Shown here one piece after another: positions 42,105-54,277 of a DNA stretch of 64,000 bases (the stretch's first letter is position 1; each line of letters opens with the position of its first letter). The translations under genes were made by a program, and so were the position numbers. Below the pieces are notes generated by a model. That model was not told the DNA's origin. It was given only the letters and a program-made list of their open reading frames with translations, and searched no databases. The stretch spans positions 806,001 to 870,000 of the forward strand of contig JAMYHL010000012.1 of assembly GCA_025531455.1 (NCBI GenBank), given 5' to 3'. The stretch comes from Apiotrichum sp. Y4204 (taxonomy: Eukaryota; Basidiomycota; Tremellomycetes; Trichosporonales; Trichosporonaceae).

Positions 42105-43689
42105 ATGACTCCCCTCCGTATCGCGGGCCGCTACGGTATGTCTCCACTCTCATTCCCGCTGACGGCAGTGCCCCGCCGCGCAGTGAGCACCAGCGCGCGC
42201 GCGCTTGCCGCCGCCGCCGTCGCCGCCGCAGCTGCTGCCCCCCCACCGCCCGCCCATTCTGCTCCCCCTGCGCAACCCGCGGGCCCCGGCAAACTCCTCC
42301 ATGTGGGGATCACGCCGCCGCCAAAGGCGACGGCCGGTTCGGGCGTGTACATGCGGCTGAAGGACGGGCGGGCGATTCTCGACGGCGTGAGCGGCGGTGC
42401 GGCCGTCGCGTGCCTGGGCAGCTCGAACCCCGACCTCGTAGAGGTCATGACAGCGCAGGCCGCCCACATGCCCTACGCGTACCACCAGTCGTACGGGAAC
42501 CTGCCGGGCGAGGAGCTCGCGCAGTTCCTTGTTGATCGCTCCGACGGCGCGTTCTCCGCCGCGGCGTTCATGAGCTCTGGAAGCGAGGCTATCGAGGCGA
42601 TCATCAAGATTGCGCGCCAGTACTATCTCGAAAAGGAGAACCCCGAGCCCAAGAGGCGGTACATTATTGCCCGGTCCCCCTCGTACCACGGTAACACGCT
42701 CGGTGCCCTTGGTGTGAGTATTGATTTGCCGCTGGCACAATCTTTGAGCAAGACCACTGCTGCAGTCTACTTTCCGTACTGACTCCCAGGCCGGCAACCA
42801 GCCTTTCCGCCGCGACCTTTACCTCCCAATGATCTCGGATGCGTTCCAACACGTCACCTCGCCGCAGTACAAGCGCTTCGCGAAGGAGGGCGAGAGCGAG
42901 GAGGCCTACTCTGAGCGGTGCGCGGCCGAGCTGGAGACCAAGATCCAGGAACTCGGCCCGGAGAACGTCGCGGCATTCATCGCCGAGCCTGTCAACGGCT
43001 CTTCCATCGGCTGCGTGACCCCGCCAAAGGGGTATTTCCCGGCGATCAAGCGCGTGCTCGACAAACACGGCATCCTGCTCGCAATGGACGAGGTCATGTG
43101 CGGCACGGGGCGCTCTGGGACGCTGTACGCGTGGCAGGCGGTCGGGGAGGGCGTGCGGCCCGACATTGTGTCCATCGCCAAAAACCTCGGGGCGGGGTAC
43201 GCGGCCATTTCGGGCGTGGTGATTGCGCCGCGCATCGTCGACCCTTTGCGGGCGAGCGGGCGCTGGAAAAACTCGCACACGTACCAGAACCATCCCATCA
43301 ACTGTGCCGTTGCGCTCGCGGTGCTTGCCAAGATTGAGAAGAACAATCTCCTCGCGAATGTGAATGCGCGCGGGGCGCAGATCCAGGACGAGCTGCGCGC
43401 CGCGCTCAAAGACGACAAGTACATTTTCGATATCCGCGGCAAGGGCCTGTTCATCGGCATCGAGTTTAACGCGCCCGATGGGCTCAACCCCCGCCTCGCG
43501 AACCGCGTAAAGGATCGCTGCTTTGAGAACGGCCTTCTCGTCCTCCCTATCACGGGCGGCATTGATGGGGACAAGGGCGACTCGATCATGCTTGCGCCCG
43601 CGTACGTCGTCTCGCCACAGGAGGCGTCCGAGATGGTCCGCATCTTTGTGCAGAGCGTAAAGGAGGTCGAGGCGGAATTTGAAGGGTAA
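42105..43689 (+). CDS. Class-III PLP-dependent aminotransferase, probably mitochondrial
   Basis: Exon 1 is 42105-42713 and exon 2 is 42790-43689, total 502 aa. The start MTPLRIAGRYGMSPLSFPLT...RRAVSTSARALAAAA is Arg/Ser/Ala-rich without acidic residues, which fits a mitochondrial presequence. The fold-type I class-III features follow: RLKDGRAILDGVSGGAAVACLG, AAFMSSGSEAIEAIIKIARQY (PLP phosphate site), PSYHGNTLGALGAGNQPF across the intron, and ILLAMDEVMCGTGRSGTLYA. The Schiff-base Lys is in VSIAKNLGAGYAAISGVVI, and TYQNHPINCAVALAVL is near the C-terminus. Fungal members act on omega-amino acids or diamino acids. The substrate cannot be read from sequence, so I do not name it. Convergent with DCP1. 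Confidence 0.9.
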
Positions 43690-44122
43690 CTGCGAGTAGA
43701 TCGTAATGCGCAAAGGAAGAAGAGGTACATTGTAGCAAAGATAAAACGAGGAACGGATGAGCATTCGTGCAGTGTTGTGGTTTTCAGGTTTTGGCGCGGT
43801 GAATGCAGACATGTCAAATGGCTCTCAGCGGTGCTCAACGTGATGAGGTGAGGCATGGTTCTCATTCACGATCCATGTCCGGTACCCATCTTGTCACTCC
43901 TGGCGCTATAACTTTCTACTAAGTGCCGGCAGTTCGGCATGTTGATTGAACAGTTGTCCATAACGACGGCAGGACGACCGATGTTAGTCACGTCAGCAGC
44001 GCGTCCCGCCTGGCGCGATGGAGCGTAAGCCTGTTAGAATCGGGGACACGGTCAGCAGCTCATCGGTAGCTCGAGCACGTATGCATATCAAGATGTACCT
44101 GCGCGAGATGGATAGATCGGCT
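43690..44122. other. Convergent intergenic region, 3' UTRs
   Basis: 433 bp between the aminotransferase and DCP1 stops. No gene was seen. Confidence 0.4.
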
Positions 44123-46164
44123 CTACTGCCGCTGAGCCTGCTGCTGCTGCTGCTGCTGTTGGCGGCCACGCGAAGGGCGGTTGCCGCCACGCCGCTGATT
44201 ACCGGACGTCTGATCGGCACCCTGGCCCTGGGGACCCGGCGGGTGATTCTGGTTGTGGTTGTTGTTCGGCTGCGACTGCTTGTTAGAGCCGCCACGTTTC
44301 TGTGAGCCCTGGCCGCGCTGGGGCGCTGGGCTTTGATCGTGAGCCTGGTTTTGCTGGCTGGGTTGTTGATGCTGCTGCTGCTGTTGTTGCTGTTGCTGCT
44401 GATGACGCTGCGCGTTGCGCTCAATATTATGAGTGTATGCGGCGAACACCTGGTCGACGAACCAAGCGTTGTGCGGTGCGTTGACGAGGTCGGCGAGGAA
44501 GGCGCGGAAGTCGGGCGGCGCGGGGCCGGCCGGAGTGGGAGAGGAGGAAGTGGAGCTGGGAATCGAATGCGCGACGGCGTCGCGCAGTGCTGGATCCGCA
44601 TGTGGTATCCCGTTCGGAGGACTGTACGAAGGGCCCATAGAGGGCATTCGCTGATTGGGAGGGGGCATGGGAGGGGGCCCGGGGAACCCAGGATGCGGCG
44701 CGCAATAGTTGGAGACGGGAGCTGGAGCAGGGGCACATGGGCCGGAGATGATGTGGGGAGCCGGGGATCCTCCCATAGGTGGCGGATGACCAAGACCCAC
44801 GGGGGGGTTCGGAGTTGGGTTCTGATAGCCAAGGCCAAGCTGCATGGGTGCAGGAGGTGGTGCGACAGGCGGGCCGAGGATGCTCATGAGAAGGTCATCA
44901 ACGGTCTCGCCAGGCTGGTATTGAGACGGGGCTGGAGGCTGTTGCTGTTGTTGCTGTAAAGGTGCAGACGGTGCGGGTGGTGCGGAAGGCAGAGCGGCCG
45001 GGTATGCCGCTGGAGGTGGGCCACCGGGGTGCGAGGAAGGAGCCGATTGATGATGGGTCTGAAGCGGAGCTGATCGTGGTGCTGCTTGGGACTGAGGGGG
45101 CTGCGGGGAGGTCTGAGTGCCTGAGCGCGCCGGTACCGTGCCAAGGCCAGCGAACAAACGGCTCAGATCATCGGCCGGCCCTGCCGCCGGAGCAGAGGAT
45201 GGAGTGTTGGACGCCGGAGTCGCAGATGGTGCTGTCGTGCTACCGCCTGTTGCCGCTGTCTTGGACGGCTCTCCACAAACGCTGCGCGTCAGATCATCGG
45301 ATCCATTCATCTGACATACCGAACAATGGTATCACGGAAACGCTGTACGCCTTCCGTGCCCTCCGTGAACCAGATGCCATACTTGATTTCTGAAGTGTCA
45401 GTCATCGAGCCGGGCGACTGGTCGCAGGCGATTGTGAGGGGACACATAGTGGCGGCAACGTCGCCGCCGTCTGTGCCAAGGTTTGAACCGCTTCTCGGCG
45501 GCACTTCTCTGCACCGCCGTTGTCTCTTCCTCTACTCAATACGCACTCTCTCCTCTGCGCGCGACCTGGAGCATGCTCGCATCGATGGCCGTCGCCTTCA
45601 TCTCGCCCGGAATTAGCGGAATGGTCACATTCTTGACCGTCACTCGGTTAAGCATGAAGAGCGCATATTCCGGTGCCTTCGTTCTGTATGTCAGTCATGT
45701 GGGAGATGTCTGTGTTCCACGAGTCAGGGTGAAGAGAGGGAATGCGCGCACTGATGTCACGAGAAGCAAGCAGCTGGCTTGAACAAAGAGAAAATGTTGC
45801 CAAGCACGGAAACATGACAATGGAAGGCCAGCGTGACACGGGCCTCCATAGCGGAGTGCATTACTCGCTCCCTGGGGTGACTATCGTCCGCTCATGGCCG
45901 CTCATGCCTCATGGTACTCCCCACTCCTCCGGCCGCCTCGACCTTCTCCACTCACCTGCGCACAACAAAAAGCGAGCCCTCCTGCTTCTGCTTCTGCCAC
46001 TTTCCCGCATCCGCGTCATAGTGGTAGATGACCGAGTACGTGCTCGTGTCGAGAATCTCAGAGACGGCGGGGTCGTTACGCGACACGGTGCGGAGGTTGG
46101 TCGCGCTGCGGAGCGAGCTCTTCTCGGCCGTCAGCGGCGAGCCCTGCAGGCCTGCGCTCGCCAT
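44123..46164 (-). CDS. DCP1: mRNA-decapping enzyme subunit 1 with poly-Q C-terminus
   Basis: ATG at 46164. Exon 1 ends at about 45955: MASAGLQGSPLTAEKSSLRS...DPAVSEILDTSTYSVIYHYD...WQKQKQEGSLFVVRR. The next exon gives TKAPEYALFMLNRVTVKNVT. A further exon gives EIKYGIWFTEGTEGVQRFRD, joined by a GTATGT intron to the long last exon (44123 to about 45273). These are the EVH1-like DCP1 blocks (EG.LFVV.R, F.MLNR, GIWF). The intron between exons 2 and 3 has an uncertain donor. The C-terminal 380 residues are Pro/Gln/Ala-rich, with a Q10-type tract near 44370-44400 and a final Q8, plus an RGG-like end. Such tails mediate P-body assembly. DCP1 activates Dcp2 to remove the 5' cap in mRNA decay. Divergent from the OCA-family gene at 46773. 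Confidence 0.88.
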
Positions 46165-46772
46165 CGTAAATATCGTCGATGGGGGAGTGAGGTGTGTGGG
46201 GGTGAGAGAGTGTTTGTTGAAGAATGAAATGTAATGGAATGGAATGACAATGAGACGGGAGAGGAGAAACGAACATCAGAGCGGGTCGGGTGTTGACGAT
46301 GATGCACAAAGGGGGGCAGGTAGGTCGAAGCGTTCCGCCGATCCGTGGATCCGCGGTTGCGACGTTGCGGCCTTTGCGGTTTGGCTCATGATCACGTGGT
46401 TTGTGCGTGGCTTAGCCCTGGGGCGGCGATCGGCGATGCGGCAAAGCGCGGGGGTCCAGCTGGTGCTCGATGCTGGGTTACAGGTTGCAGACTACACCAA
46501 AAGAATGATGACCACCTCGACACACGATGCACAAATAACCAAAGACACGACCCACACCAACACTGCGTTCAAACATCCTACGCTTCGACCTGTGCTTTCG
46601 GCCTTCGCACCGACCCCCGCCTTTGATTCCCCGCCCCACCTTCGTCTAGGCGTGGGCCGAAGCCCATATCAGTCCCGTGTCGGCTCGGAGCTGACCGTCT
46701 GGCCCTATCGACACTCCGAGGTCCAGCTCCGACAACAGTCTCCGTCACTGTTTCTCTGAGACCCACTCCCAC
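46165..46772. promoter_or_regulatory. Divergent intergenic region DCP1 / OCA-family gene
   Basis: 608 bp between two divergent ATGs, so it must contain both promoters. An ATCACGTGGTTT E-box (CACGTG) lies at 46393-46398. No TATA was identified. Confidence 0.45.
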
Positions 46773-47902
46773 ATGGCGTCGAAGCAGCCCGCCGCGGCAC
46801 TCATCAATGTGCCCGCGCGCTTCAGCGTTGTCGAGGCAGGCGTGTACCGCGCCGCCTCTCCCACCGCTGCGCAGGTGAGTCGTCCCGATAGACGGAGATG
46901 TGGCCCGGCTGTCCGGAGGTCGCTGCTCCAGCGCGCCGTTGGTCTGCCTTGTACACCGCTCATATAACAGGTACCGTTTCTCGCATCGCTGGGGTTACGC
47001 ACCATTGTGTCGCTTACGACGGAGCATCCCACGCGGGAGCTGCTCAGCTACGCGCGCGCGTCTGGCGTCGAGTTTGTGAGTCGCTCCTGGGTTTGATGGG
47101 AACGAGTTCAGCCCAATTCGTTTATGAATTCGCTGTGTTGTGTGTAGCTGATCCCAGATCCACCTCGGCAACAGTCTCTTCCAGCCGGTGACGGACTGGA
47201 AGCCGCTGAGCGACGAGATCGTCAAGGCGTCGCTCGAGCTTATTCTGGATGTGCGCTCACATCCGGTGCTGGTTGTTGACCCGTGTGTTTTAATCCTGAG
47301 AGCAAATACTGACATCAAGGGTCGGGATCCACCAGACAGGCGTCGTGTTCGGATGTCTGCGGATAATGCAGGGGTGGAACTTTGCGAGCGCGCTCAGCGA
47401 GTACCGGTCGCACTCGGGGCCGAATAAGCATCGCTACGCGGACGAGACATATATAGAGGTGAGTAGCTGCCGGTGATGGCAGGTCTTCAGGCGTTTCCCG
47501 AAGGCGTATACCCAGAGAGCGGGGAATGCTCTTGTTTGTTTCTATGTCTGACAGCAGCTTTTCGATCCGGACATCATCAACCTGCCGCCACCGGCGTGTC
47601 TTCCGAACTGGTGGAGTGCACCAGGGAGCGACGAGGTGGATGACGACTGGATCGAAGCGGATCCGCCACCGAAGGAGAAGAAGAAGAAGGACAAGAAGAA
47701 GGATAAGGAGGGGAAGGAAAAGGAGAAAGAGAAGGAGGGGATGGAGGGGAAGGAGAAGCATAAGGATAAGGAAGGGAAAGAGAAAAAGGAGGACAAGCCT
47801 GACGGGTTGCGAGGTATCCCCGAGAACGAGACGAACGGGGCAGCAGAGAACGGCAACCCCGGCGCAAGCGATACGAACGGCCGGGACGGCGGAGTTGGAT
47901 AA
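46773..47902 (+). CDS. Siw14/OCA-family atypical dual-specificity phosphatase fold, predicted catalytically dead
   Basis: Five exons (46773-46874, 46971-47075, 47158-47282, 47320-47458, about 47555-47902), about 272 aa in one clean frame. The fold signature is clear: PARFSVVEAGVYRAASPTAA, VPFLASLGLRTIVSLTTEHP, VTDWKPLSDEIVKASLELIL, HPVLVVDPVGIHQTGVVFGC and LRIMQGWNFASALSEYR. In active family members the loop reads HCKRGKHRTG. Here it is VDPVGIHQTG, so the nucleophilic Cys is Asp and the P-loop Arg is Gln. Yeast OCA-complex members include such pseudophosphatases, and this gene probably belongs with them. The C-terminal 75 residues are a Lys/Glu/Asp low-complexity tail (KEKKKKDKKKDKEGKEKEK). 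The scaffolding or regulatory role is inferred. Confidence 0.82.
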
Positions 47903-48212
47903 CAGCAGGGTTAGCAGTTTGTGTTAGTGTCGTGCGTTTGTGGTTACTAGATGTCCAGATGTAATGTACGCCAGTCGCCACCGGTGACGGCAAGGCAATG
48001 TCCAGTATGTCAACCCACACATCTCCCCCATCTCAGGCATTCCCACAACTCGGCATCTTGGGTCGCGAGAAGATACATCACAGCTACAGCTGAGCATGCG
48101 CAGATCTGCACAACAATTGTCTGCTCGAGCGGCGCGCCAGCGGCGTCGGCGTCACGCCACCCGATCTCCATATCCGTCTCCATCAATCTCCATTCTATAC
48201 TACTCTCTCTTC
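47903..48212. other. Convergent intergenic region
   Basis: 310 bp between the OCA-family gene and TIM10 stops. Nothing was recognised. Confidence 0.4.
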
Positions 48213-48956
48213 TCACATGCCAAACGAGCCGGTGCCCTGCGCCGCGGCACCCATGCTCTGCATGCGCTCGCCAATCTTCTTGTTCACCTCAAAAAACTTG
48301 GCCGTACACCTGTCAATGCACACCGCCTCGCCCTTGAGCAGCTCGGGCTCGGCGTACCGGTGCGACATCGGGTCCGGCTGGATGCACTTTGCGTGGCACG
48401 AGTTGACGAGGCGGTTGCTATAGGGTGAAGCGCGCGGCGGAGGGTAAGAGTGGGAATGAGGCGAGAGCCGCGACGAGGGAGGGATAAGGAACGGGGGGTG
48501 AAGACGAGTCGTGTGTGGGAGATGAGATGCAAAACGCGAGGAAAGAAGCGCGCGATTGGGTTCGGGTTCGGATTTGGGATTCAACAAACAAAAGCACAGA
48601 TGTGATCGGATCGATGGGGGCACATCGGAAGAAACACGATATCAGCACCCAGCGCAGTCGCCGCCTGGTCCACTCACAAGACGTCAGTGATCATGTCGAG
48701 CTCGTTCATCGCCATGTCGAGCTTCGCCGGGTCGACGTTGCCCGAGTTGTTGGCTGCGGTCAGCACAGATAAAAGCAAGCTGGAGGAATGCCAAAAGTGC
48801 CATTAAGCGGCGGCGGAGTGAGACGGAGATGGTGCTCGGCGACGGCGATCCCACAACGCCAGACAACCCGTATACCCGACTTTCTTCGCCGGCCGCGCAC
48901 GCGACCTGACCCCAACTTTGCGCGCAATACTCACATCCACCAAAGAGGAACGACAT
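48213..48956 (-). CDS. TIM10: Mitochondrial intermembrane-space small Tim chaperone Tim10
   Basis: Three exons, ATG at 48956. Exon 1 encodes MSFLFGG. Exon 2 encodes SNNSGNVDPAKLDMAMNELD through MITDV. Exon 3 encodes FNRLVNSCHAKCIQPDPMSH...LKGEAVCIDRCTAKFFEVNKKIGERMQ...GTGSFGM-stop. The twin CX3C motifs (C-HAK-C and C-IDR-C) and their 25-30 residue spacing define the small Tim family; the flanking sequence is closest to Tim10. With Tim9 it forms the hexamer that escorts hydrophobic carriers across the intermembrane space. Length (about 93 aa) is normal. Exon-intron joins were checked by frame. Confidence 0.93.
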
Positions 48957-49584
48957 GTTGTGCTGTGGGGCGCGGGGTGGGTGAGGGGTGTGGGAGAGGA
49001 GTGTTGATGTCAGTGTCGATGTCGATGCCGACGGCGATGTCGGGCTGCAGGTCTGTCGGAGCCACTGCCGAAAGAAGTGGAAAAAGTCTCCAGGCCGCCA
49101 GGGCTGGGAAGGGAGGAAGTGGAGGTTGGGGGATTAGAAAGGGGACATTAACGGGAGTATAATACAGGTATTATAGCAATACCATAATCGAGTGATTTGG
49201 GTTTATGACATCGTCTGCCAAAGGCAGAGACACAGTAGCAGCAGGCAAGGTTGGAAGATGACAGCAGCTGAATCGACGAAAGGTAAGGACATCGCTGAAT
49301 GCATTGTAGTTCTTATGAATGGAAAGTAACTGCACTGCCTGTGATATGAAGATAACAGCTAATGAAAACGATGTAGGAGCTTCCAGACGGAAGTCAAGGA
49401 GTGTCTGCATGTCTGAACCGCTGGCGCCATTGTCAGCACGGGTCTAACCTTGCGGCTGTCATTATCGCACAACGCCCTCCCTCAATCTGCGCTGCTTCAC
49501 AAAAGTTCATGCCCCAACCGGGACTTTGTCTATCTGAACTACATTCAATTACTTGCACTGATCCGCTGCATATGCGTGCGTCCT
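48957..49584. other. Intergenic between TIM10 and the sulfurtransferase gene
   Basis: 628 bp that include the TIM10 promoter and the 3' UTR of the next - strand gene. No further gene was seen. Confidence 0.45.
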
Positions 49585-51330
49585 CTACTTCTCCGGCTGG
49601 CCGGTCTCGACCTTGCTCTCCTTGCGCTGGGCGTATCCGGTCCAGCTCTCGTCGTAGATGCTGCTGGAAGGGGGCGTCTTGCCCTCCGCCTCGGCCACGA
49701 GCTGCTGGGCGTACCAGAGTATTGCGGCCGTCATGCCCGATCCGCACGAGAAGGTGATACCGCGCCCGCCAGGTGCCGAGAGCTCATCGAGCACCGTTGC
49801 CCCGCCGACCGCGTCCGCGAGAATGCGGCGCAGCTCCGGAACGGGCTTGAACTGCGTGTACGGCTTGTCCTCCGTCGCCTCCGTCAGCAGGTCAGTGAAC
49901 GGCAGCGGGAGCGAGTGCGGGATGTGGCCCGATGGGAGACCTGGGCGGGGCTCGGGTGTCTCGCCGGTGTAGCGGCCCAGCGCGCGTGCGTCGAGCACCA
50001 CCGCCGCGGAAGAGGCCGGTGCCTCGCTGTTCGTGACCATCTCATCGTACGCTGATGTCAGAAGAGGAACGCAGGCAGATTGACGGAGTAGATGGGATAA
50101 GTAGCCCTGATCGGACTCAACTCTATCTACACAAAGGACTCACACTTGATCAGGCCAGAGTTGGGCTGCTCAGCGGGGAGACCCAGCGTCTCCGGCTGAG
50201 GCTCAAGGGGGCCGTCCTCGACAGCGCCGCCGGCCTCGATCCAGCGCGGCAGTCCGCCATCAAGCACCGAAACCTTGTCGTGGCCAAACACTGCAAGTCA
50301 GCTTTCGCATCCGAGAAACGGGACGAGGAGCAGCATCCGAGCTCCCGGCTGTCCCGGCGTCCCGGCGTCGCGAGGCACGCACGCTTGAAGGTAAATGCGC
50401 CGCGGGGGGCGGAGAAGATGCCGACGGCATCGTACAGCACGACGTGCGTGTCGGGCGTGATGCCAAGCTTCTCTGCGGGGGGTGAGTAACTGTGCGCAGC
50501 GGGACGATGGAAAAGAAGCAGGAGAGCAGGGAGTGACGTCGCGCGGGAAATCAGATAAGGACAGAATGCCGAGGTTGGCAGGGGTGGGGGGACGAAATCT
50601 GTGGAAATTCGTCGTGGGAAGCGCGAGATGGCGACAGAGCTAGGAGCTACAGAGCCGCTCCCGCCGTTCCCACGAAACCTTGTGTTTGGCACGACTACTC
50701 TGGCGACCGCGGTGGAGTCGGAGATTCCGGCAGGCGGCAGGCGGGCTGGGCCCTACTATGCGAAGCGAGGAAATGACTGGCAACAGCACGATAAGCGGCC
50801 AGCGGCCGTACGAGACAATCCGATTCAATGTCGACTACACTCACTGGTAGCGGCGCGGAACACGTCAGCCGTCGGCATCATGTGCGTGAGGCCGAGCGGG
50901 TTGTGCTCTGGGCGCGTCTCGGCGACCTTGTCGAGGTCGAAGCGGCGGGCATTCACGATACGCGGGCCAGAGTTGAACTCTTCGTCGGCGTTGCGCGGGG
51001 ACGTCGGCATGTGCCATGACACGTCGAGGGGGACGACCTTGCCCTGTGTGGGTGAGTATGTGCGCTTGCACCATGGAAGTTGGGATTGTCTCTCGCAGAG
51101 GCGTTTCTTACTTCCTTCCGGGTGGAGAGGATCTACGGGCTACGCCTGGTCGCCGTTTCCCATCGCAGTGCACTCACCTTGAGACGCATGTACTCGTCCG
51201 GCGAGAGGAGGAGGGGGGCGCGGGAGGTCATGCTGCGCACGGGGGAGCGGAGGGCCGATGCAATGCGCATGTCCGCAACGTCGGTCTGCGGTTGTGTTGG
51301 GTGCGGAGGATGGACAAGAGTCGATGACAT
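49585..51330 (-). CDS. TUM1: Tum1/MPST-like sulfurtransferase (two rhodanese domains)
   Basis: About five exons, ATG at 51330. The start MSSTLVHPPHPTQPQ...MRIASALRSPVRSMTSRAP contains an Arg/Ser-rich stretch that may target mitochondria. Domain 1 includes LLLSPDEYMRLK, VPLDVSWHMP, NSGPRIVNARRFDLDKVAE and THVVLYDAVGIFSAPRGAF. A linker has VLDGGLPRWIEAGG. Domain 2 (last exon) has VVLDARALGRYTGETPEPRP, SGHIPHSLPLPFTDLL and the active-site loop FSCGSGMTAAILWYA. A CGSG loop is typical of 3-mercaptopyruvate sulfurtransferases, as opposed to the CRxG of thiosulfate sulfurtransferases. In yeast and human the homologue passes sulfur to Uba4/MOCS3 for tRNA thiolation. Exon edges inside 50450-51180 are less certain. 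Confidence 0.85.
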
Positions 51331-53421
51331 CGTGGTGTGGTGTCCCTGTTGAGCTGGTGGAGGTCTGGGATCTGGGATCTGGGTATGTCTGGAGCTCTGG
51401 ATCAGAAAGCTGGATGGTGCGAGTGGCGCTTCCTCTAGAGTGGGTGGCTGGCCATCTCGCTCTCTCTGTCTCTTTATACTGTCCTCCAGCTCTGGTCGCA
51501 CAGACGATCGTTGCAGCACGCACAGTTCGCGTCGCAGTAAAGGTGATGCATAGCAACAAGCAGCAAGAGTATAAGAGTATGTGGAGAGCACAGGGAGTGG
51601 GCGGGGAGATCCGAAATGGTGGTGCGCCGCGCTCCCGAAATATGCTGGCGCGTTACGTTGCTTGGCCACTATTCGGAGTGGCAGTGGCGGCTGGGCGTGG
51701 CGATATGATATGGTTGCGCGGGACGTCGGGCGTCGCCGAGGCGGCGGTCTGGGCTCTGCGTGGTGGGTGCGTGGCGTGGCGGCCAGCCGTGCAGCCGTGT
51801 CGTGCATGATTGTGTGCAGCGCCTTATGCTGCGATGCGAGCTGGCCAACAAGTGCTGATGGTGGCGAGATACCAGACCGCCGCTCCATCACTGTTCGGCT
51901 CGCGACACGGGAAGATAAGGTCCATTACATCTGACGCGATATCCGTCAGAATGGTGTGCTCGCGGGTTGCGCCCACTTGGCCTCCAATGGAGCCTGTTGA
52001 TGGTAGCGATCAGAGTGACGGAACAAGGGACATGCGGGATGCTGTTGATACCGCTTGACGACCGGCCGGGGGTCAGACTGGGGTATCGGCGTCCAGTCAC
52101 TTATCTCGGCACGAGTTCGGAATGGATGTGTGCGCGCGCTGGGGTGAGCTGTACTAGGTGTACTGCTGTACTGTAGGGCGCTGCGTTCTCCGCGATCTCG
52201 GGTCCAGACATAAACGTGGGACAGGAGGGTGGGATGTATCCGAATCGACTACACCCGAATCGACTACACCACCAGCCCCCTACTGAACACACGCCATGCA
52301 GCATGTGCCGCTGCTTCCGAATCCGTATTTAAGTACTGCCCACTATATAGTCGGGAGCTAGGATGTGACCGTTTATTCTGGGCGACTGTGGGGTGCAGAA
52401 TGGTTCGCTCCGTGGCCGCGGCACCCTGGGCGTGCACAGGGCGTTCAAAGACACTGGAGCTACTGTCGGCCCATCGACTTTGAGCGCACCGCTATGGCGA
52501 GGGGGAGGAACGGGTCTAGGGTCGCCCAGTGCTGGCTGTGGGTTAAATTCGCCTCCGACCAGCTCGTTCTTTCAGAGATTGATTCTGCACGTCCTGACTG
52601 CCATGGCTTGCACGCCCTCTCGATGTGCGAAAGTCGCGCCGCGCGCCACGGTGATGAGCTTGGTGAATTGGTGTGCTGTCCCTCCGGCCTTGTCCTCATC
52701 CTGCCTCTTTGCGCATCCCGACCGCGCAAGGTGCACCTTGGACCAGGTTTGAGACTCTGTCCAACGCCTAGCGCAATTCACCCACTCTCCATGTAGGTCC
52801 CCACCACCTGCACCACCTGTGCACCTTCACACCACCCAATTCTTCCACCTGCATATTCACTTTTCAATTCTGTCCCCCACCCCCAGACCTGGCGATTTTA
52901 GTGTGTGTGGCGTCGGCCGATCAACGCACAGACTGGCGCGACGCGCAGTGACCCAAAAGAAGCGAGAAGCACGAGAAGCGCGAGAAGAGAAGCCAAGGAA
53001 GGAAAGGATATAAAGGATGCACAATTGGGATCCTGTAGGATTCCAGGCAGGAATCAGGGCCCCCAGCGCGTCCAGTTGTGTTTGGCGCCTCTGGCCTGAT
53101 GCCCAAAATCGACATTCACTGTCTGCTTCCTGACGATCCTTTCCGCCGCGGGTCAGTAGCGAACAGCGAGCGAACGGGGAGAAGGGGGAAGATGAGAATA
53201 GGAAGGAGGGAAAATTGCTTCTGGCCTTCTGGGTTGCCTTCTTGGGGAAGGACAGGATGGATCCGCGCCAGTTAGAGACATGTGTGCATGTGTATGGTTT
53301 CATGGCACGGCTCGACGCGATCCCGATGTGGGCTATCGTACATCGCGAGTAACTAGAAATACTTCACTTACATCTCGACTTCTACTGATATCGCGACAAA
53401 TCCAGATCGCCAGTTACAAGC
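51331..53421. other. 2.1-kb gene-poor region
   Basis: No supported gene on either strand. Just before 53422 there is a short C/A/T leader. A direct repeat CGAATCGACTACACC occurs twice near 52238-52268. Confidence 0.45.
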
Positions 53422-54277
53422 ATGATACGCCTTTTCACCCTCGTCCTCTTCCTCTTCACCTTCGCTTTTGCCGCGCCCGCCCCGGCCCCGGGCCCAGCAC
53501 CGGCACCGGCGGCGGTAGACGACATCCCGGCCTCTCCACCTCCCGCAGCGGTATCTGACTCTGAGGCCCCCGCGCTCCCCCGCCTCCCGCTCAAATGGCG
53601 CACACGGTTCGGAGACGCCGTCGCGGCCGGGAGCACGCTCACGCTCGCGTGGCACGGCGGCGACGAGCGCGGCTACGAGGTGTACTACGTCCCCCGCTGG
53701 CCTGGACAACTGCAGTACAGCGTGAGTCGCAGAGGGTTAGTTGGGCAGTGTTGACGGTGTCCCTAGTTTGTGTCGATTGAGAAGAACACCACTGCGCAGG
53801 AGATTGAGTGGAGCGTCCCCGAGCTCAGCGCGTATCCCCGCGGAACAGAGTTGTGAGTGTGAAGAAGGAATGGAGCTGGAGACAGGGGGGCAGAGCAGTG
53901 GAGGAGCCAAGGGCAGAGGGCGGAAGCGCACAAGACGAACCAAAACATCAGCATGCTCGGCACCGAAGAATCAGAAGCGGTCCGAGCGTCAGCGACGATC
54001 ACGATCGATTGGGGTCCGCAGATCCTCGCGTCTGGCCCAGGGATGGTGTTCGTCTGGCCCCAGAAGGGGGGTCTGTGCGCAGCCATCCTTCTCCTGACAT
54101 TCCTATCAACCTCATCCTCTGGTCCTCCGATCCTCCGCCCTCGCACCCTCCACCCCCCTGCACTCCTCATCCCCCCTCTGGTTCCTCTCTGACAGCAGCA
54201 TCTTTGCAGTCAAGGACGGCAGCGGCGGCCCCGGATTCGAATGGTACGACCTCAGCGCGGCGATTCCGCTGCGCTAG
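53422..54277 (+). CDS. Small secreted protein with Kre9/Knh1-like beta-sandwich features
   Basis: Three exons. Exon 1 (53422-53719) encodes the signal peptide MIRLFTLVLFLFTFAFAAPA, a Pro/Ala linker and FGDAVAAGSTLTLAWHGGDE...YEVYYVPRWPGQLQYS. A 46-bp intron with GTGAGT follows. Exon 2 encodes FVSIEKNTTAQEIEWSVPEL. A 343-bp intron (53853-54195) leads to SIFAVKDGSGGPGFEWYDLS...IPLR-stop. The arrangement of 'G...LTLAW' strand, 'EIEWSVP', and a final 'FAVKDG...' strand resembles the Ig-like Kre9/Knh1 domain of fungal secreted proteins involved in wall beta-1,6-glucan. The match is weak and not conclusive. No GPI signal is present. Mature size is about 130 aa. The second intron is much longer than neighbours and could conceal more sequence. 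Confidence 0.6.
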
